From Streptomyces sp. R33 (lineage in GTDB: Bacteria; Actinomycetota; Actinomycetes; Streptomycetales; Streptomycetaceae), in contig NZ_CP165727.1 of assembly GCF_041200175.1 (NCBI RefSeq), forward strand, positions 4,600,501 through 4,664,500: DNA of 64,000 nucleotides, given 5' to 3'. Positions within the stretch are counted from its first letter, which is position 1; the number at the start of each line of letters is the position of its first letter. A program made the position numbers and the translations under genes. A model generated the notes under the pieces. It did no database searches. It was not told the origin of the DNA and worked only from the letters and a program-made list of their open reading frames with translations. Shown here piece after piece: positions 32,867-43,258 of this stretch.

Positions 32867-33810
32867 CCGCCACGGCGGACCAGGCAGCGGATGCGGGGGC
32901 GGGCGCCGAGGAGGCCGCCCGGTTCCACACGCTGCTCAAGGCCTTCGAGGGGCAGCCCGCAGCCACCGCGGGCGAGGGCAAGGACCCGGTCAACCTGCCC
33001 ATGATCCGGCACTGGTGCGAGGCGATGGGCGACACCGACCCCGCCTACACCGGCCCCCACGCCATCGCCCCGCCCACCATGCTCCAGGCCTGGACGATGG
33101 GTGGGCTCTCCGGCCACGGCGACCGCTCCTCCGCCTACGACGAGCTCCTCGGGCTGCTCGACGACGCGGGCTGCACCTCCGTGGTGGCCACCGACTGCGA
33201 GCAGGAGTACCTGCGTCCGCTGCGCCCCGGCGACACGATCACCTACGACGCCGTCATCGAGTCGGTGTCCCCCCGCAAGACGACCAAGCTGGGCACCGGC
33301 CACTTCGTGACCACCCGCATGGACGTGCGGGCGGACGGCGAACCCGCCGGGACCCACCGCTTCCGGATCCTCAAGTACGCGCCCTCCGCCCCCCGCGGGA
33401 AGAAGCCTGCGGCCCGGCGCCCCCGCCCGGTGATCAACCGCGACAACGCGGGGTTCTGGGACGGCGTCGCGGACCACAAGCTGCTGATCCAGCGCTGCAC
33501 CTCCTGCGCGACCCTCCGCTTCCCCTGGCTGCCCGGCTGCAACGTCTGCGCGAGCCTGGACTGGGACACCGTCGAGGCCTCCGGCGCCGGCACGGTGTTC
33601 AGCTACGTCGTCATGCACCACCCGCCCTTCCCCGCGTTCGACCCTCCGTACGCGGTCGCCCTCGTCGAGCTCGCCGAGGGCGTCCGGATGGTCAGCAACA
33701 TCACCGGCGTCCCGTACGACAAGGTGCGGATCGGGCTGCCCGTGCAGCTGGAGTTCCTGCGCGTCGACGAGGACCTGGAACTGCCGGTCTTCCGAGGGAG
33801 CGAGGGCTGA
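32863..33810 (+). CDS. MaoC-like hydratase fused to zinc-ribbon OB-fold, ChsH2-like
   Basis: 315 aa, two domains. Residues 15-175 are a MaoC-like hot-dog domain (GDTDPAYTGPHAIAPPTML). Residues 190-310 are a DUF35 zinc-ribbon/OB-fold with CTSCATLRFPWLPGCNVC. This fusion is the layout of mycobacterial ChsH2 (Rv3542c): the MaoC half pairs with ChsH1 to hydrate the enoyl-CoA, and the DUF35 half docks the Ltp2 aldolase. ATGA overlap with the upstream gene. Confidence 0.85.
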   Translation: MTATADQAADAGAGAEEAARFHTLLKAFEGQPAATAGEGKDPVNLPMIRHWCEAMGDTDPAYTGPHAIAPPTMLQAWTMGGLSGHGDRSSAYDELLGLLDDAGCTSVVATDCEQEYLRPLRPGDTITYDAVIESVSPRKTTKLGTGHFVTTRMDVRADGEPAGTHRFRILKYAPSAPRGKKPAARRPRPVINRDNAGFWDGVADHKLLIQRCTSCATLRFPWLPGCNVCASLDWDTVEASGAGTVFSYVVMHHPPFPAFDPPYAVALVELAEGVRMVSNITGVPYDKVRIGLPVQLEFLRVDEDLELPVFRGSEG

Positions 33811-34859
33811 TGGACTTCCACCCCACCGAGGAGCAGGCAGCGGCGGCCGGACTCGCCGCCCGGATCTTCCGCGACCTCGCCACCCACGAACGCCTCGCCG
33901 CCGCCGGCACCGGCAGCGACGCCGAACTGTGGAAGGCGCTCACCGCCGCCGGGCTGACCGCCGCCGTGGAGGACGTCGGCCTACTCGGCCTGGTGCTGCT
34001 GCTGGAGGAGCAGGGCCGCACCACCGCACAGGTCCCGTACGCCGCCACCTGCGTGTACGGGATCCTGCCCGTCGCCGCGCACGGCAGCGCCGCACAGCGC
34101 GCCCGGCTGCTGCCGGCCCTGGGCTCGGGCGAGGCGGTCGCCACCGGCGCCTTCCCGGCCCGTGGCCGCATCACCGCCTCGCCGGACGGCCGGCTGACCG
34201 GCACCGCCCCCGTCGTGCCCTGGCTGCGCGATGCCACGCACGTGCTGGTCCCGGACGCCGACCGGGCCCTGTGGCTCGTACGGACGGACGCGCCCGGCGT
34301 GGAGACCTCTGACGTGGAGACCACGGCCCCCTGGTCGTCGGGGCGGCTCACCCTGGCCGGGGCCGAGGCGGAACGGCTGGGGGACGGCGGGGCCTACGAG
34401 GAGGTCCTGGCCACGGCCCGCACCGCCTTCGCCGGGCTGCAGGCGGGTGTGTGCGCGGGTTCCCTGGCCCGCGCGGTCGAGTACACCTCCACCCGCGAGC
34501 AGTTCGGCCGGCCGCTCTCCACGAACCAGGGCGTGATGCTGCGCGCGGCCGATGCGTACATGGACACGGAGGCGATCCGGGTCACCGCGTACGAGGCCGC
34601 CTGGCGGACCGACGAGGGGCTTCCGGCCCGCGAGCACGCCCTGACCGCGGCCTGGTGGGCCTCGGAGGCGGGCAAGCGGGTCGTGCACGCGGGCCAGCAC
34701 CTGCACGGCGGGATGGGCGCCGACCTGGACCATCCCGTCCACCGGCACTTCCTCTGGGGGCGCCAGCTGGACGCGTACCTGGGCTGCGGCAGCGAGCTGC
34801 TGGCCGAACTGGGTGCGCTCCTGTCCGACCATGCCGCACCCGAGGGGGACCACGCATGA
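33810..34859 (+). CDS. Acyl-CoA dehydrogenase, ChsE1/FadE28-like subunit
   Basis: 349 aa, shorter than ordinary acyl-CoA dehydrogenases, with a degenerate N-terminal half and a well-kept C-terminal helical domain (AGLQAGVCAGSLARAVEYTSTREQFGRPL, HLHGGMGADLDHPVHRHF). Such reduced partners occur as the second subunit of heterotetrameric ChsE1-ChsE2 enzymes, where active sites form only with the larger subunit. TGATG overlap with ChsH2-like gene upstream and ATGA overlap downstream. Confidence 0.85.
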   Translation: MDFHPTEEQAAAAGLAARIFRDLATHERLAAAGTGSDAELWKALTAAGLTAAVEDVGLLGLVLLLEEQGRTTAQVPYAATCVYGILPVAAHGSAAQRARLLPALGSGEAVATGAFPARGRITASPDGRLTGTAPVVPWLRDATHVLVPDADRALWLVRTDAPGVETSDVETTAPWSSGRLTLAGAEAERLGDGGAYEEVLATARTAFAGLQAGVCAGSLARAVEYTSTREQFGRPLSTNQGVMLRAADAYMDTEAIRVTAYEAAWRTDEGLPAREHALTAAWWASEAGKRVVHAGQHLHGGMGADLDHPVHRHFLWGRQLDAYLGCGSELLAELGALLSDHAAPEGDHA

Positions 34860-35239
34860 ACGTCGGCGACACACTGGCGCCGCTGGAGATCCCGGTGACC
34901 CGCACGCTGATCGTCGCGGGGGCGATCGCCTCCCGCGATTACCAGGACGTGCACCACGACGCCTCGCTCGCGCGCGAGAAGGGCTCCCCGGACATCTTCA
35001 TGAACATCCTGACCACCAACGGCCTGGTCGGCCGGTACATCACCGACCGCCTCGGACCGGGCGCCGTCCTGCGCAAGGTGGCCATCCGCCTCGGCGCCCC
35101 CAACTACCCCGGCGACACCATGGTCCTGACGGGCACCGTGGCCGCCGTGGACGGGAACACCGTGGAGATCCGGGTCGTCGGCGCCAACGGCATCGGCCAC
35201 CACGTCACCGGCACGGTCACCGCGGAGGTGGCGGCATGA
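34856..35239 (+). CDS. MaoC-like hydratase, ChsH1-like
   Basis: 127 aa single hot-dog domain. Hydratase motif: SRDYQDVHHDASLAREKGSPDIFMNILTT (Asp/His pair of the MaoC active site). It matches ChsH1 (Rv3541c), which completes the hydratase with ChsH2. ATGA overlaps both sides. Confidence 0.86.
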   Translation: MNVGDTLAPLEIPVTRTLIVAGAIASRDYQDVHHDASLAREKGSPDIFMNILTTNGLVGRYITDRLGPGAVLRKVAIRLGAPNYPGDTMVLTGTVAAVDGNTVEIRVVGANGIGHHVTGTVTAEVAA

Positions 35240-36402
35240 GCGTCCGCCACCGTGACACCCTCGGCGGGCGCGCCGCCATCGCCGGCATCGGCGCGACCGA
35301 GTTCTCCAAGGACTCCGGCCGCAGTGAGCTGCGGCTCGCCGTGGAGGCCGTGCACGCCGCCCTCGAGGACGCCGGGCTGACCCCCGCCGACGTCGACGGC
35401 ATGGTCACGTTCACCATGGACACCAGCCCCGAGATCACCGTGGCCCAGGCCGCCGGCATCGGGGACCTCTCCTTCTTCTCCCGCATCCACTACGGCGGCG
35501 GCGCCGCCTGCGCCACCGTCCAGCAGGCCGCCCTCGCCGTCGCCACCGGGGTCGCGGAGGTCGTGGTCTGCTACCGAGCCTTCAACGAGCGCTCCGGCCG
35601 CCGCTTCGGCTCCGGCGTGCAGCAGCGCGAGCCCTCTGCGGAGGGCGCGGCGCTCGGCTGGTCGCTGCCCTGGGGGCTGCTCACCCCGGCCTCGTGGGTG
35701 GCCATGACCGCCCAGCGCTATCTGCACAGCTACCACCTGACCCCCGAGGCCTTCGGCCATGTCGCGGTCACCGACCGGCGGCACGCCGCGAACAACCCCG
35801 CCGCGTACTTCCACGGCAAGCCCATCACCCTCGCCGACCACGCGGCCTCGCGCTGGATCGTCGAGCCGCTGCGGCTGCTGGACTGCTGCCAGGAGACCGA
35901 CGGCGGCCAGGCGGTGATCGTCACCAGCACCGAGCGGGCCCGGGACCTGCGGCATGCGCCCGCCGTGATCACCGCGGCCGCGCAGGGCGCCGGCCGCCTC
36001 CAGGAAGGCATGACCTCCTTCTACCGCGACGACCTCACCGGGCTGCCGGAGATGGACGTGGTCGCCCGGCAGCTGTGGCGGACCAGCGGGCTGCGGCCCT
36101 CGGACATCGACGTCGGCATCCTCTACGACCACTTCACCCCCTTCGTCCTGATGCAGCTGGAGGAGTTCGGCTTCTGCAAGCCCGGCGAGGCCGCCGACTT
36201 CGTGGCTGCGGACGCCCTGCCGCTCAATACCCACGGCGGACAGCTCGGGGAGGCGTACCTGCACGGCATGAACGGCATCGCCGAGGCCGTCCGCCAGCTG
36301 CGCGGCACCTCGGTCAATCAAGTGGCCGGAGCCGCCCGTGCCCTGGTCACGGCCGGTACCGGGGTCCCGACGTCCGGGCTGATCCTCGGCGCCGACGGCT
36401 GA
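35236..36402 (+). CDS. Thiolase-fold lipid-transfer protein / retro-aldolase, Ltp2-like
   Basis: 388 aa. Thiolase-superfamily protein of the SCPx/lipid-transfer type: AIAGIGATEFSKDSGRSELRL at the N-terminus, HYGGGAACATVQQAALAV in the middle, and NTHGGQLGEAYLHGMNGIAEAVRQL near the end. In mycobacteria, Ltp2 with the DUF35 domain of ChsH2 cleaves the beta-hydroxy acyl-CoA to release propionyl-CoA and the ring ketone. Last gene of the operon, ATGA-coupled. Confidence 0.86.
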   Translation: MSVRHRDTLGGRAAIAGIGATEFSKDSGRSELRLAVEAVHAALEDAGLTPADVDGMVTFTMDTSPEITVAQAAGIGDLSFFSRIHYGGGAACATVQQAALAVATGVAEVVVCYRAFNERSGRRFGSGVQQREPSAEGAALGWSLPWGLLTPASWVAMTAQRYLHSYHLTPEAFGHVAVTDRRHAANNPAAYFHGKPITLADHAASRWIVEPLRLLDCCQETDGGQAVIVTSTERARDLRHAPAVITAAAQGAGRLQEGMTSFYRDDLTGLPEMDVVARQLWRTSGLRPSDIDVGILYDHFTPFVLMQLEEFGFCKPGEAADFVAADALPLNTHGGQLGEAYLHGMNGIAEAVRQLRGTSVNQVAGAARALVTAGTGVPTSGLILGADG

Positions 36403-36571
36403 GGCCGGACACACGGGCCGGCCCCCGGGCCGGCGCCCGGGCGCCCGCGGCGCACCCCGCCTCCTCCACCTTCAGGAGGTGGGGTGGGCCCCACCCCTAC
36501 AACCTGAGATGGATCCGGCTTCGGCACTTGCGGCCGATCCCAGGCCGGGGCCGCGCTTCTAGCGTGGAGCC

Positions 36572-37105
36572 ATGACCACGCCTGTGTGCACGCTCGCCTC
36601 GAACCCGACGCCGTACCCGTCGTTCTCGGCGTACGTCCGGACCCGCGGCACGGTCCTGATGCGCACCGCACGCTCGCTCACCGCCAACCCGTGCGATGCC
36701 GAGGACCTGCTGCAGACGGCCCTCGCCAAGACGTACGTCGCCTGGGACCGCATCGAGGACCACCGCGCCCTCGACGGATACGTCCGGCGGGCCCTGGTCA
36801 ACACCCGTACCTCCCAGTGGCGCAAGCGCAAGGTCGACGAGTTCGCCTGCGACGAGCTCCCGGAGACCGAGGACACGCCGGCATCCGACCCCGCCGAGGC
36901 GCAGGCGCTGCGCGACGCGATGTGGCGCGCGGTGACCCGGCTGCCCGATCGGCAGCGCGCGATGGTCGTCCTGCGCTACTACGAGGACCTGAGCGAGGCA
37001 CAGACCGCCGAGCTGCTCGGGGTGTCGATCGGCACGGTCAAGAGCGCCGTCTCGCGCGCGCTGGTCAAGCTCCGCGACGACCCGGAGCTCACCCCGGTCC
37101 GCTGA
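36572..37105 (+). CDS. SigE-family RNA polymerase sigma factor
   Basis: 177 aa ECF-size sigma factor. Region 2: RTARSLTANPCDAEDLLQTALAKTYVAWDRI. Region 4: RLPDRQRAMVVLRYYEDLSEAQTAELLGVSIGTVKSAVSRAL. This matches the SigE70/SigE-family group of Streptomyces. No anti-sigma gene follows; instead the stop runs into 16-bp tandem repeats and a parS pair. ATG 36572 follows GGAG at 5 nt. Confidence 0.88.
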   Translation: MTTPVCTLASNPTPYPSFSAYVRTRGTVLMRTARSLTANPCDAEDLLQTALAKTYVAWDRIEDHRALDGYVRRALVNTRTSQWRKRKVDEFACDELPETEDTPASDPAEAQALRDAMWRAVTRLPDRQRAMVVLRYYEDLSEAQTAELLGVSIGTVKSAVSRALVKLRDDPELTPVR

Positions 37106-37167
37106 ACCTGCCGACGTCTGAACCGGCCGACGTCTGAAGCGGCCCACGTCTGAAGCGGCCCACGTTT
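37104..37167. repeat. Four tandem 16-bp repeats running into parS
   Basis: GAACCTGCCGACGTCT (37104), GAACCGGCCGACGTCT (37120), GAAGCGGCCCACGTCT (37136), GAAGCGGCCCACGTTT (37152). The last copy merges with the parS site at 37164. The array begins over the sigma-factor stop codon. Confidence 0.85.
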
Positions 37168-37177
37168 CACGTGAAAC
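37164..37177. promoter_or_regulatory. parS centromere site 2
   Basis: Perfect GTTTCACGTGAAAC, intergenic, first of a closely spaced pair. Confidence 0.94.
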
Positions 37178-37187
37178 AGCCCTGGAT

Positions 37188-37201
37188 GTTTCACGTGAAA
37201 C
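37188..37201. promoter_or_regulatory. parS centromere site 3
   Basis: Perfect GTTTCACGTGAAAC, 24 bp start-to-start after site 2. The 291-bp gap from 37106 to 37396 otherwise holds only the tandem repeats and the leader of the ligase gene. Confidence 0.94.
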
Positions 37202-37396
37202 CGTCAAGGCGCCCCGCCCTGTGCGCGATGCACCGCGAGCCCGCCCCCAGCCTGTGCACGATGCCAACGGAAGGACCCGAACAGCGATTACTTGCCGCGT
37301 TTGTACCCCCGGGTAGTGACATGCCGACCGGTACGTGCGCAGAATCGACGGCATCCGTAGCCGCCGCAGCGCCGCAGCGCTCACCGGGAGGACGCT

Positions 37397-39046
<1,650 letters not shown>

Positions 39047-39064
39047 ACCGACCGCGGTACCTGC

Positions 39065-39649
39065 TCAGCCCTGGCCGGCCTTCGTCAGCCAGGGCCGCAG
39101 CAGCCTGCTGACGGCCGGCATCGCCAGGTAGGTCATCAGTGTGCTGAAGACGACGGCGAAGGCGGCCGTCCGCAGGACGAAGTGCAGGTTCACCAGGTAC
39201 GGCCCGAGCACCGCGTTGCCGGCGAGCGAGATCGGGAAGATGGCCAGCCCCGAGCTGATCGCCATCTTCCACCGCGGCGGCGCGGGCCGGGTCGTACCCG
39301 GCTTCGCGAACCAGGTCTCCATGCCGTGCAGTTCGCGCCGGGCTATCTCGGTGTGGTGGTGGCCCAGGCAGTTGGAGAACCACTGGGCCCGCTCGGCGGA
39401 GTCCTGCCACCGCTGGAAGGCCGCCTGGTCCCGGAAGCGGTGGACCAGGAACCACGGCCCGCCGTCCGTCGCCGGACGGAACAGCCCGTACCCCAGGTGC
39501 CCCGGGAAGTTCGCAGCCGTCTCCAGGATGCCGTGTGCCCAGGCCTCGAACGTCTCCTCGTGGCCCGGTTCCACCTGGCGAGCGATGAGGAGGTTCACCT
39601 CCCCGTTGTCGGCGGGGACGGTGTGCTCGCTCGTGTCGATGATGGCCAT
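39065..39649 (-). CDS. Antibiotic-biosynthesis-monooxygenase-domain membrane protein
   Basis: 194 aa. N-terminal ABM ferredoxin-like domain (NLLIARQVEPGHEETFEAWAHGI...HLGYGLFRP) and two C-terminal membrane helices (AISSGLAIFPISLAGNAVLG and VLRTAAFAVVFSTLMTYLAM). This is the common actinobacterial fused type of unknown substrate. ATG 39649. It lies 13 bp downstream of the PAS protein gene, probably in the same transcript. Confidence 0.82.
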   Translation of the reverse strand: MAIIDTSEHTVPADNGEVNLLIARQVEPGHEETFEAWAHGILETAANFPGHLGYGLFRPATDGGPWFLVHRFRDQAAFQRWQDSAERAQWFSNCLGHHHTEIARRELHGMETWFAKPGTTRPAPPRWKMAISSGLAIFPISLAGNAVLGPYLVNLHFVLRTAAFAVVFSTLMTYLAMPAVSRLLRPWLTKAGQG

Positions 39650-39662
39650 CGGGCCAGGATGA

Positions 39663-42600
39663 CTAGTTCGTACCGATCTTGGCCAGCAGGTCCACGATGC
39701 GGCCCTGGACGTCCGCCGTGGTGGACCGCTCGGCCAGGAAGAGGACGCTCTCCCCGGAGGCCAGCCGCGGCAGTGCGGCCGGGTCGATCCCCGTTGTCGT
39801 GTAGACGACCAGCGGCGTTCGGTTGAGCTGTCCGTTGGCACGCAGCCAGTCCACGATCCCGGCCCGGCGGCGCCGGACCTGCATCAGGTCCATGACCACC
39901 AGGTTGGGCCGCATCCGCGTCGCCAGCTCCACCGCGTCGGTGTCCGCGCCCGCCCTGGCGACCTGGAGGCCGCGCCGTTCCAGGGCGGCCGTCAGCGCGG
40001 TCGCGATCTCGTCGTGCTCCTCGATCAGCAGCACCCGGGAGGGGTGCTGCTCGCTGTCGCGCGGTGCGAGCGCCTTGAGGAGAACGGCCGGGTCGGCCCC
40101 GTACGCCGCCTCGCGCGTGGCGTGCCCCAGCCCGGCCGTGACCAGTACGGGCACCTCGGCGGCCACCGCGGCCTGGCGCAGGGACTGCAGGGCGGTCCGG
40201 GTGATCGGCCCGGTCAGCGGGTCCACGAACAGCGCGGCGGGGAACGCGGCGATCTGCGCGTCCACCTCCTCGCGGGAGTGCACGATCACCGGGCGGTAGC
40301 CGCGGTCGCTGAGCGCCTGCTGGGTCTGCACATCGGGCGCCGGCCACACCAGCAGGCGGCGCGGGTTGTCCAGGGGCTCGGGAGGAAGCTCGTCGTCCAC
40401 GGGCAGCGGTACGGGCCGGTTGACCACCTCGACGGCGCCGCCGGGCCCGTCCAGCGGCTCGGGGCCCTCGTCGGCACCCGCCTCCGGGGCTCCTATCGCG
40501 AACGCCCGGCCCTGGGGCGCGGGCTCGGCGAGCCGGCGCCGGCGGCCGGAGCCGCCCGTGCCGCCTGCGCCGTTGGTGCTTCCGGGGTCGACCGAGATGC
40601 CCTGGCCGAGGGTGCCGAGGGCGCGCACGCTGATCGGCTGCGCGGCCTCCGCAGGGGAGTCCTGAGACTGCCGGGCGCCGGGCACGGCGGCCTGGCCGGC
40701 GGCCTCTTCGTCCTCGGGTGCGGTCCGGGCCGCCGGAACCGGCCAGGCCGGAGTGGCGGGCAGCGCCCGCCGCCGCCCGGTCGGGGTGACGGCTTCCTCC
40801 GTGGCCGCGGCCGGCTGCGCGGCGGGAGCCGCGGGCTCGGCACCGGGCGCGCCCAGCACCCGGCGCCCACGCCGCCCGGCCGGGGCTTCGCCCTCGGCCT
40901 CGGCGGGAGCAGGGGCCGGACCGGCCATGGCGGGGGTCTGCGCGGCGCCCGCAGCCGGTACCGCGCCCTGAACCGGCGCGGGAGCCGGCGGCGGGGTCGG
41001 TCCGGCGGGCAGCGCGAAGCCGCCCTCGGGGGCGATGGGCCGGGAGGGGGCCTGCGGGGCGGCTTGAGCCGGCCCGAGCCCGGTCGCGGGCACGGGACCG
41101 CCGGGCTGCGGCGCGGCCACGGGACCCAGCGCCCGCCGGCGCCCGGCGGGATGCTCGGTCACCGGAACCGGCGGCACGGCAGGCACCGGCGGTACGGGCG
41201 GCACCGGCGAGCCCGAACCCGGCGGCACCGGCGAAGCCGAGCCCTGCGGCATCGGGGGCAGGGGCACACCGGAACCGGAGCCGGGACCGGGAGAAACCTG
41301 AGGCACGGGCGGCAGCGCGGGCATGGCGGCGCCCTGCGGGGGCACGGGCCGGCCGGGACCGCCCTCGCCGCCGGTTCCGCTTCCGTCGCCGTCCCGGCCG
41401 CGTCGGCGCCCGGTGCCCAGGCCCGCCGGGTTCACCGGGGACTGCGCGAGCTCGGGGCCCGCGGCGGGAGCGTCCGGAGCGCCGGCCTCGCCCGCCCGCC
41501 GCCGCCCGGACGGCAGTGCCAGCGCACTCCCGCCCTCGGCGGCGCCGTTCGCCTTCGCCTCGTCGGCCGCGTCCTCCAGGAACGCGTCCACCCCGCGCCG
41601 GGCCCGCCGCCCGGCGGGGCCCTTGCCCGCGGCCTCGGCCGACGGCTCCTTCGCGGGCTCCGGTTCCGGATCCGGCAGCGTCACCGTGCCGGCTCCCGCG
41701 CCCAGCGGCAGCTCCAGCACGTACGCACCGCCGGGCGCGCCGGGCACCTCCACCGTCTGCAGCACGCCCCCGTGCGCGGTCACGATGCCCCGCACGATCG
41801 GCTCGTGCACCGGGTTGCCGCCCTCGTACGGCCCGCGCACCTCGATCCGTACGACCTCGCCCCGCTGAGCGGCGGCCACCACGATCGTCGAGTCGCTGTA
41901 CCCGCTGCCCTGGCGGGTCTTGCCGGTGGCGTCGACCCCGGCGACGTCCGCGACCAGGTGCGCGAGGGCGCCGGCGATCCGCTCGGCGTCCACCTCGGCC
42001 TCGATGGTCGGGGCGTGCACGGCGAACTGCACGCGGCCCGGGCCGATCAGCTCGACCGCACCGTCGATGCCGGCCGCGACGACGCCGTCGATCAGGACCT
42101 TCTTCTTCTTGAGCTTCTCGGTGCCCGCGTCGAGGCGCTGGAACCCGAGCACGTTGTCGACCAGCGCGGTCATCCGGGAGTACCCGGCGGCCAGGTGGTG
42201 AAGCAGCTGGTTGGCCTCGGGCCACAGCTGCCCGGCGTCGTCGGCGGCCAGCGTGGCCAGCTCCCCGCGCAGCTCCTCCAGCGGACCCCGCAGGGATTCG
42301 CCGAGGACCGCCAGCAGCTGTGCGTGCCGCGCCGCCAGGGCGTCGTACGGCCGTCGGTCCGTGAAGGTCATGACGGCGCCGACGAGCAGCTCCCCGTCCC
42401 GTACGGGCGAGGTGGTCAGGTCGACGGAGACCGGCTGCCCGGCCTTGTTCCACAGCACCTGGCCGCGGACCCGGTGCTTGCGCCCGCTGCGGAGGGTGTC
42501 GGCGAGCGGGGACTCCTCGAACGGGAACGGCGAGCCGTCGGCGCGCGAGTGCTGGATCAGCCCGTGCAGCTCGCGGTTGCCGAGATCGGTGGCGCGGTAC

Positions 42601-43139
42601 CCGAGGATCTGCGCGGCGGCCGGGTTGACGAGCACGACCCGCCCGTCGGTGTCCGTGCCGACGACGCCCTCGGCGGCGGCCCGCAGGATCATCTCGGTCT
42701 GCCGCTGGGAGCGGGCCAGCTCGGCCTCGGTGTCCACGGTCTCGGAGAGGTCGCGTACGACGAGCATGAGCAGCTCGTCACCCGTGTAGGGCTGCGGCTC
42801 GCGGTAGGCGTCGCGGCCGTCGAGATGGGCGGCGGTCACTTCGACGGGGAACTCGGTGCCGTCGGTGCGGCGCGCGACCATCCGCTTGGGCTTGGCCCGG
42901 CCGCCCTCGTCCTCGCCGGGCCGGCGCATGGAGCCGGGGATCAGCTTGGAGTCGAACTCGGGGAGGAGGTCCAGCACGCCGCGGCCGACGAGCCCGGTGC
43001 CGGGGCTCTCCATGACCTCGAGGGCGATCGAATTCGCGTTGACGACCGTGCCGTTGGCGTTGACGAGCAACAGCGCGTCCGGAAGAGCGTCGAGTATTGC
43101 TGCGAGGCGAGCAGCGCCTCGGGATGGCCTGCTGCTCAC
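39663..43139 (-). CDS. PAS/degenerate histidine-kinase/receiver hybrid protein
   Basis: 1158 aa. Two PAS domains (starting about residues 10 and 150; RLAAILDALPDALLLVNANG and ILRAAAEGVVGTDTDG), then a kinase-like region in which the H box is LGESLRGPLEEL without phospho-acceptor histidine and the N box lacks its Asn (AGALAHLVADVAG). A disordered Pro/Ala-rich stretch of roughly 400 residues follows, with repeated RRRALG/RRGRR motifs, then two receiver-like domains; the last carries VVMDLM at the phospho-Asp position. GTG 43139 follows GGGAGGAAG at 6 nt. Probably a signalling scaffold rather than an active kinase. Confidence 0.8.
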   Translation of the reverse strand: MSSRPSRGAARLAAILDALPDALLLVNANGTVVNANSIALEVMESPGTGLVGRGVLDLLPEFDSKLIPGSMRRPGEDEGGRAKPKRMVARRTDGTEFPVEVTAAHLDGRDAYREPQPYTGDELLMLVVRDLSETVDTEAELARSQRQTEMILRAAAEGVVGTDTDGRVVLVNPAAAQILGYRATDLGNRELHGLIQHSRADGSPFPFEESPLADTLRSGRKHRVRGQVLWNKAGQPVSVDLTTSPVRDGELLVGAVMTFTDRRPYDALAARHAQLLAVLGESLRGPLEELRGELATLAADDAGQLWPEANQLLHHLAAGYSRMTALVDNVLGFQRLDAGTEKLKKKKVLIDGVVAAGIDGAVELIGPGRVQFAVHAPTIEAEVDAERIAGALAHLVADVAGVDATGKTRQGSGYSDSTIVVAAAQRGEVVRIEVRGPYEGGNPVHEPIVRGIVTAHGGVLQTVEVPGAPGGAYVLELPLGAGAGTVTLPDPEPEPAKEPSAEAAGKGPAGRRARRGVDAFLEDAADEAKANGAAEGGSALALPSGRRRAGEAGAPDAPAAGPELAQSPVNPAGLGTGRRRGRDGDGSGTGGEGGPGRPVPPQGAAMPALPPVPQVSPGPGSGSGVPLPPMPQGSASPVPPGSGSPVPPVPPVPAVPPVPVTEHPAGRRRALGPVAAPQPGGPVPATGLGPAQAAPQAPSRPIAPEGGFALPAGPTPPPAPAPVQGAVPAAGAAQTPAMAGPAPAPAEAEGEAPAGRRGRRVLGAPGAEPAAPAAQPAAATEEAVTPTGRRRALPATPAWPVPAARTAPEDEEAAGQAAVPGARQSQDSPAEAAQPISVRALGTLGQGISVDPGSTNGAGGTGGSGRRRRLAEPAPQGRAFAIGAPEAGADEGPEPLDGPGGAVEVVNRPVPLPVDDELPPEPLDNPRRLLVWPAPDVQTQQALSDRGYRPVIVHSREEVDAQIAAFPAALFVDPLTGPITRTALQSLRQAAVAAEVPVLVTAGLGHATREAAYGADPAVLLKALAPRDSEQHPSRVLLIEEHDEIATALTAALERRGLQVARAGADTDAVELATRMRPNLVVMDLMQVRRRRAGIVDWLRANGQLNRTPLVVYTTTGIDPAALPRLASGESVLFLAERSTTADVQGRIVDLLAKIGTN

Positions 43140-43258
43140 GACGAGCTTCCTCCCTGACCACAACTACCGGCATGTCACGGGAGGAGTCTAAGGGCACGGC
43201 CCCGGCCTGAGGTGGCGGATGTTCGGTGGATACCGTGCATCCTTCGCATCCTCCCAGG

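Noticed and set aside
40014..43157. 1047-codon open frame on the plus strand
   Set aside because: It lies exactly opposite the PAS/receiver protein, has composition-driven Gly/Arg/Ala sequence and no domain; a shadow of high third-position GC.
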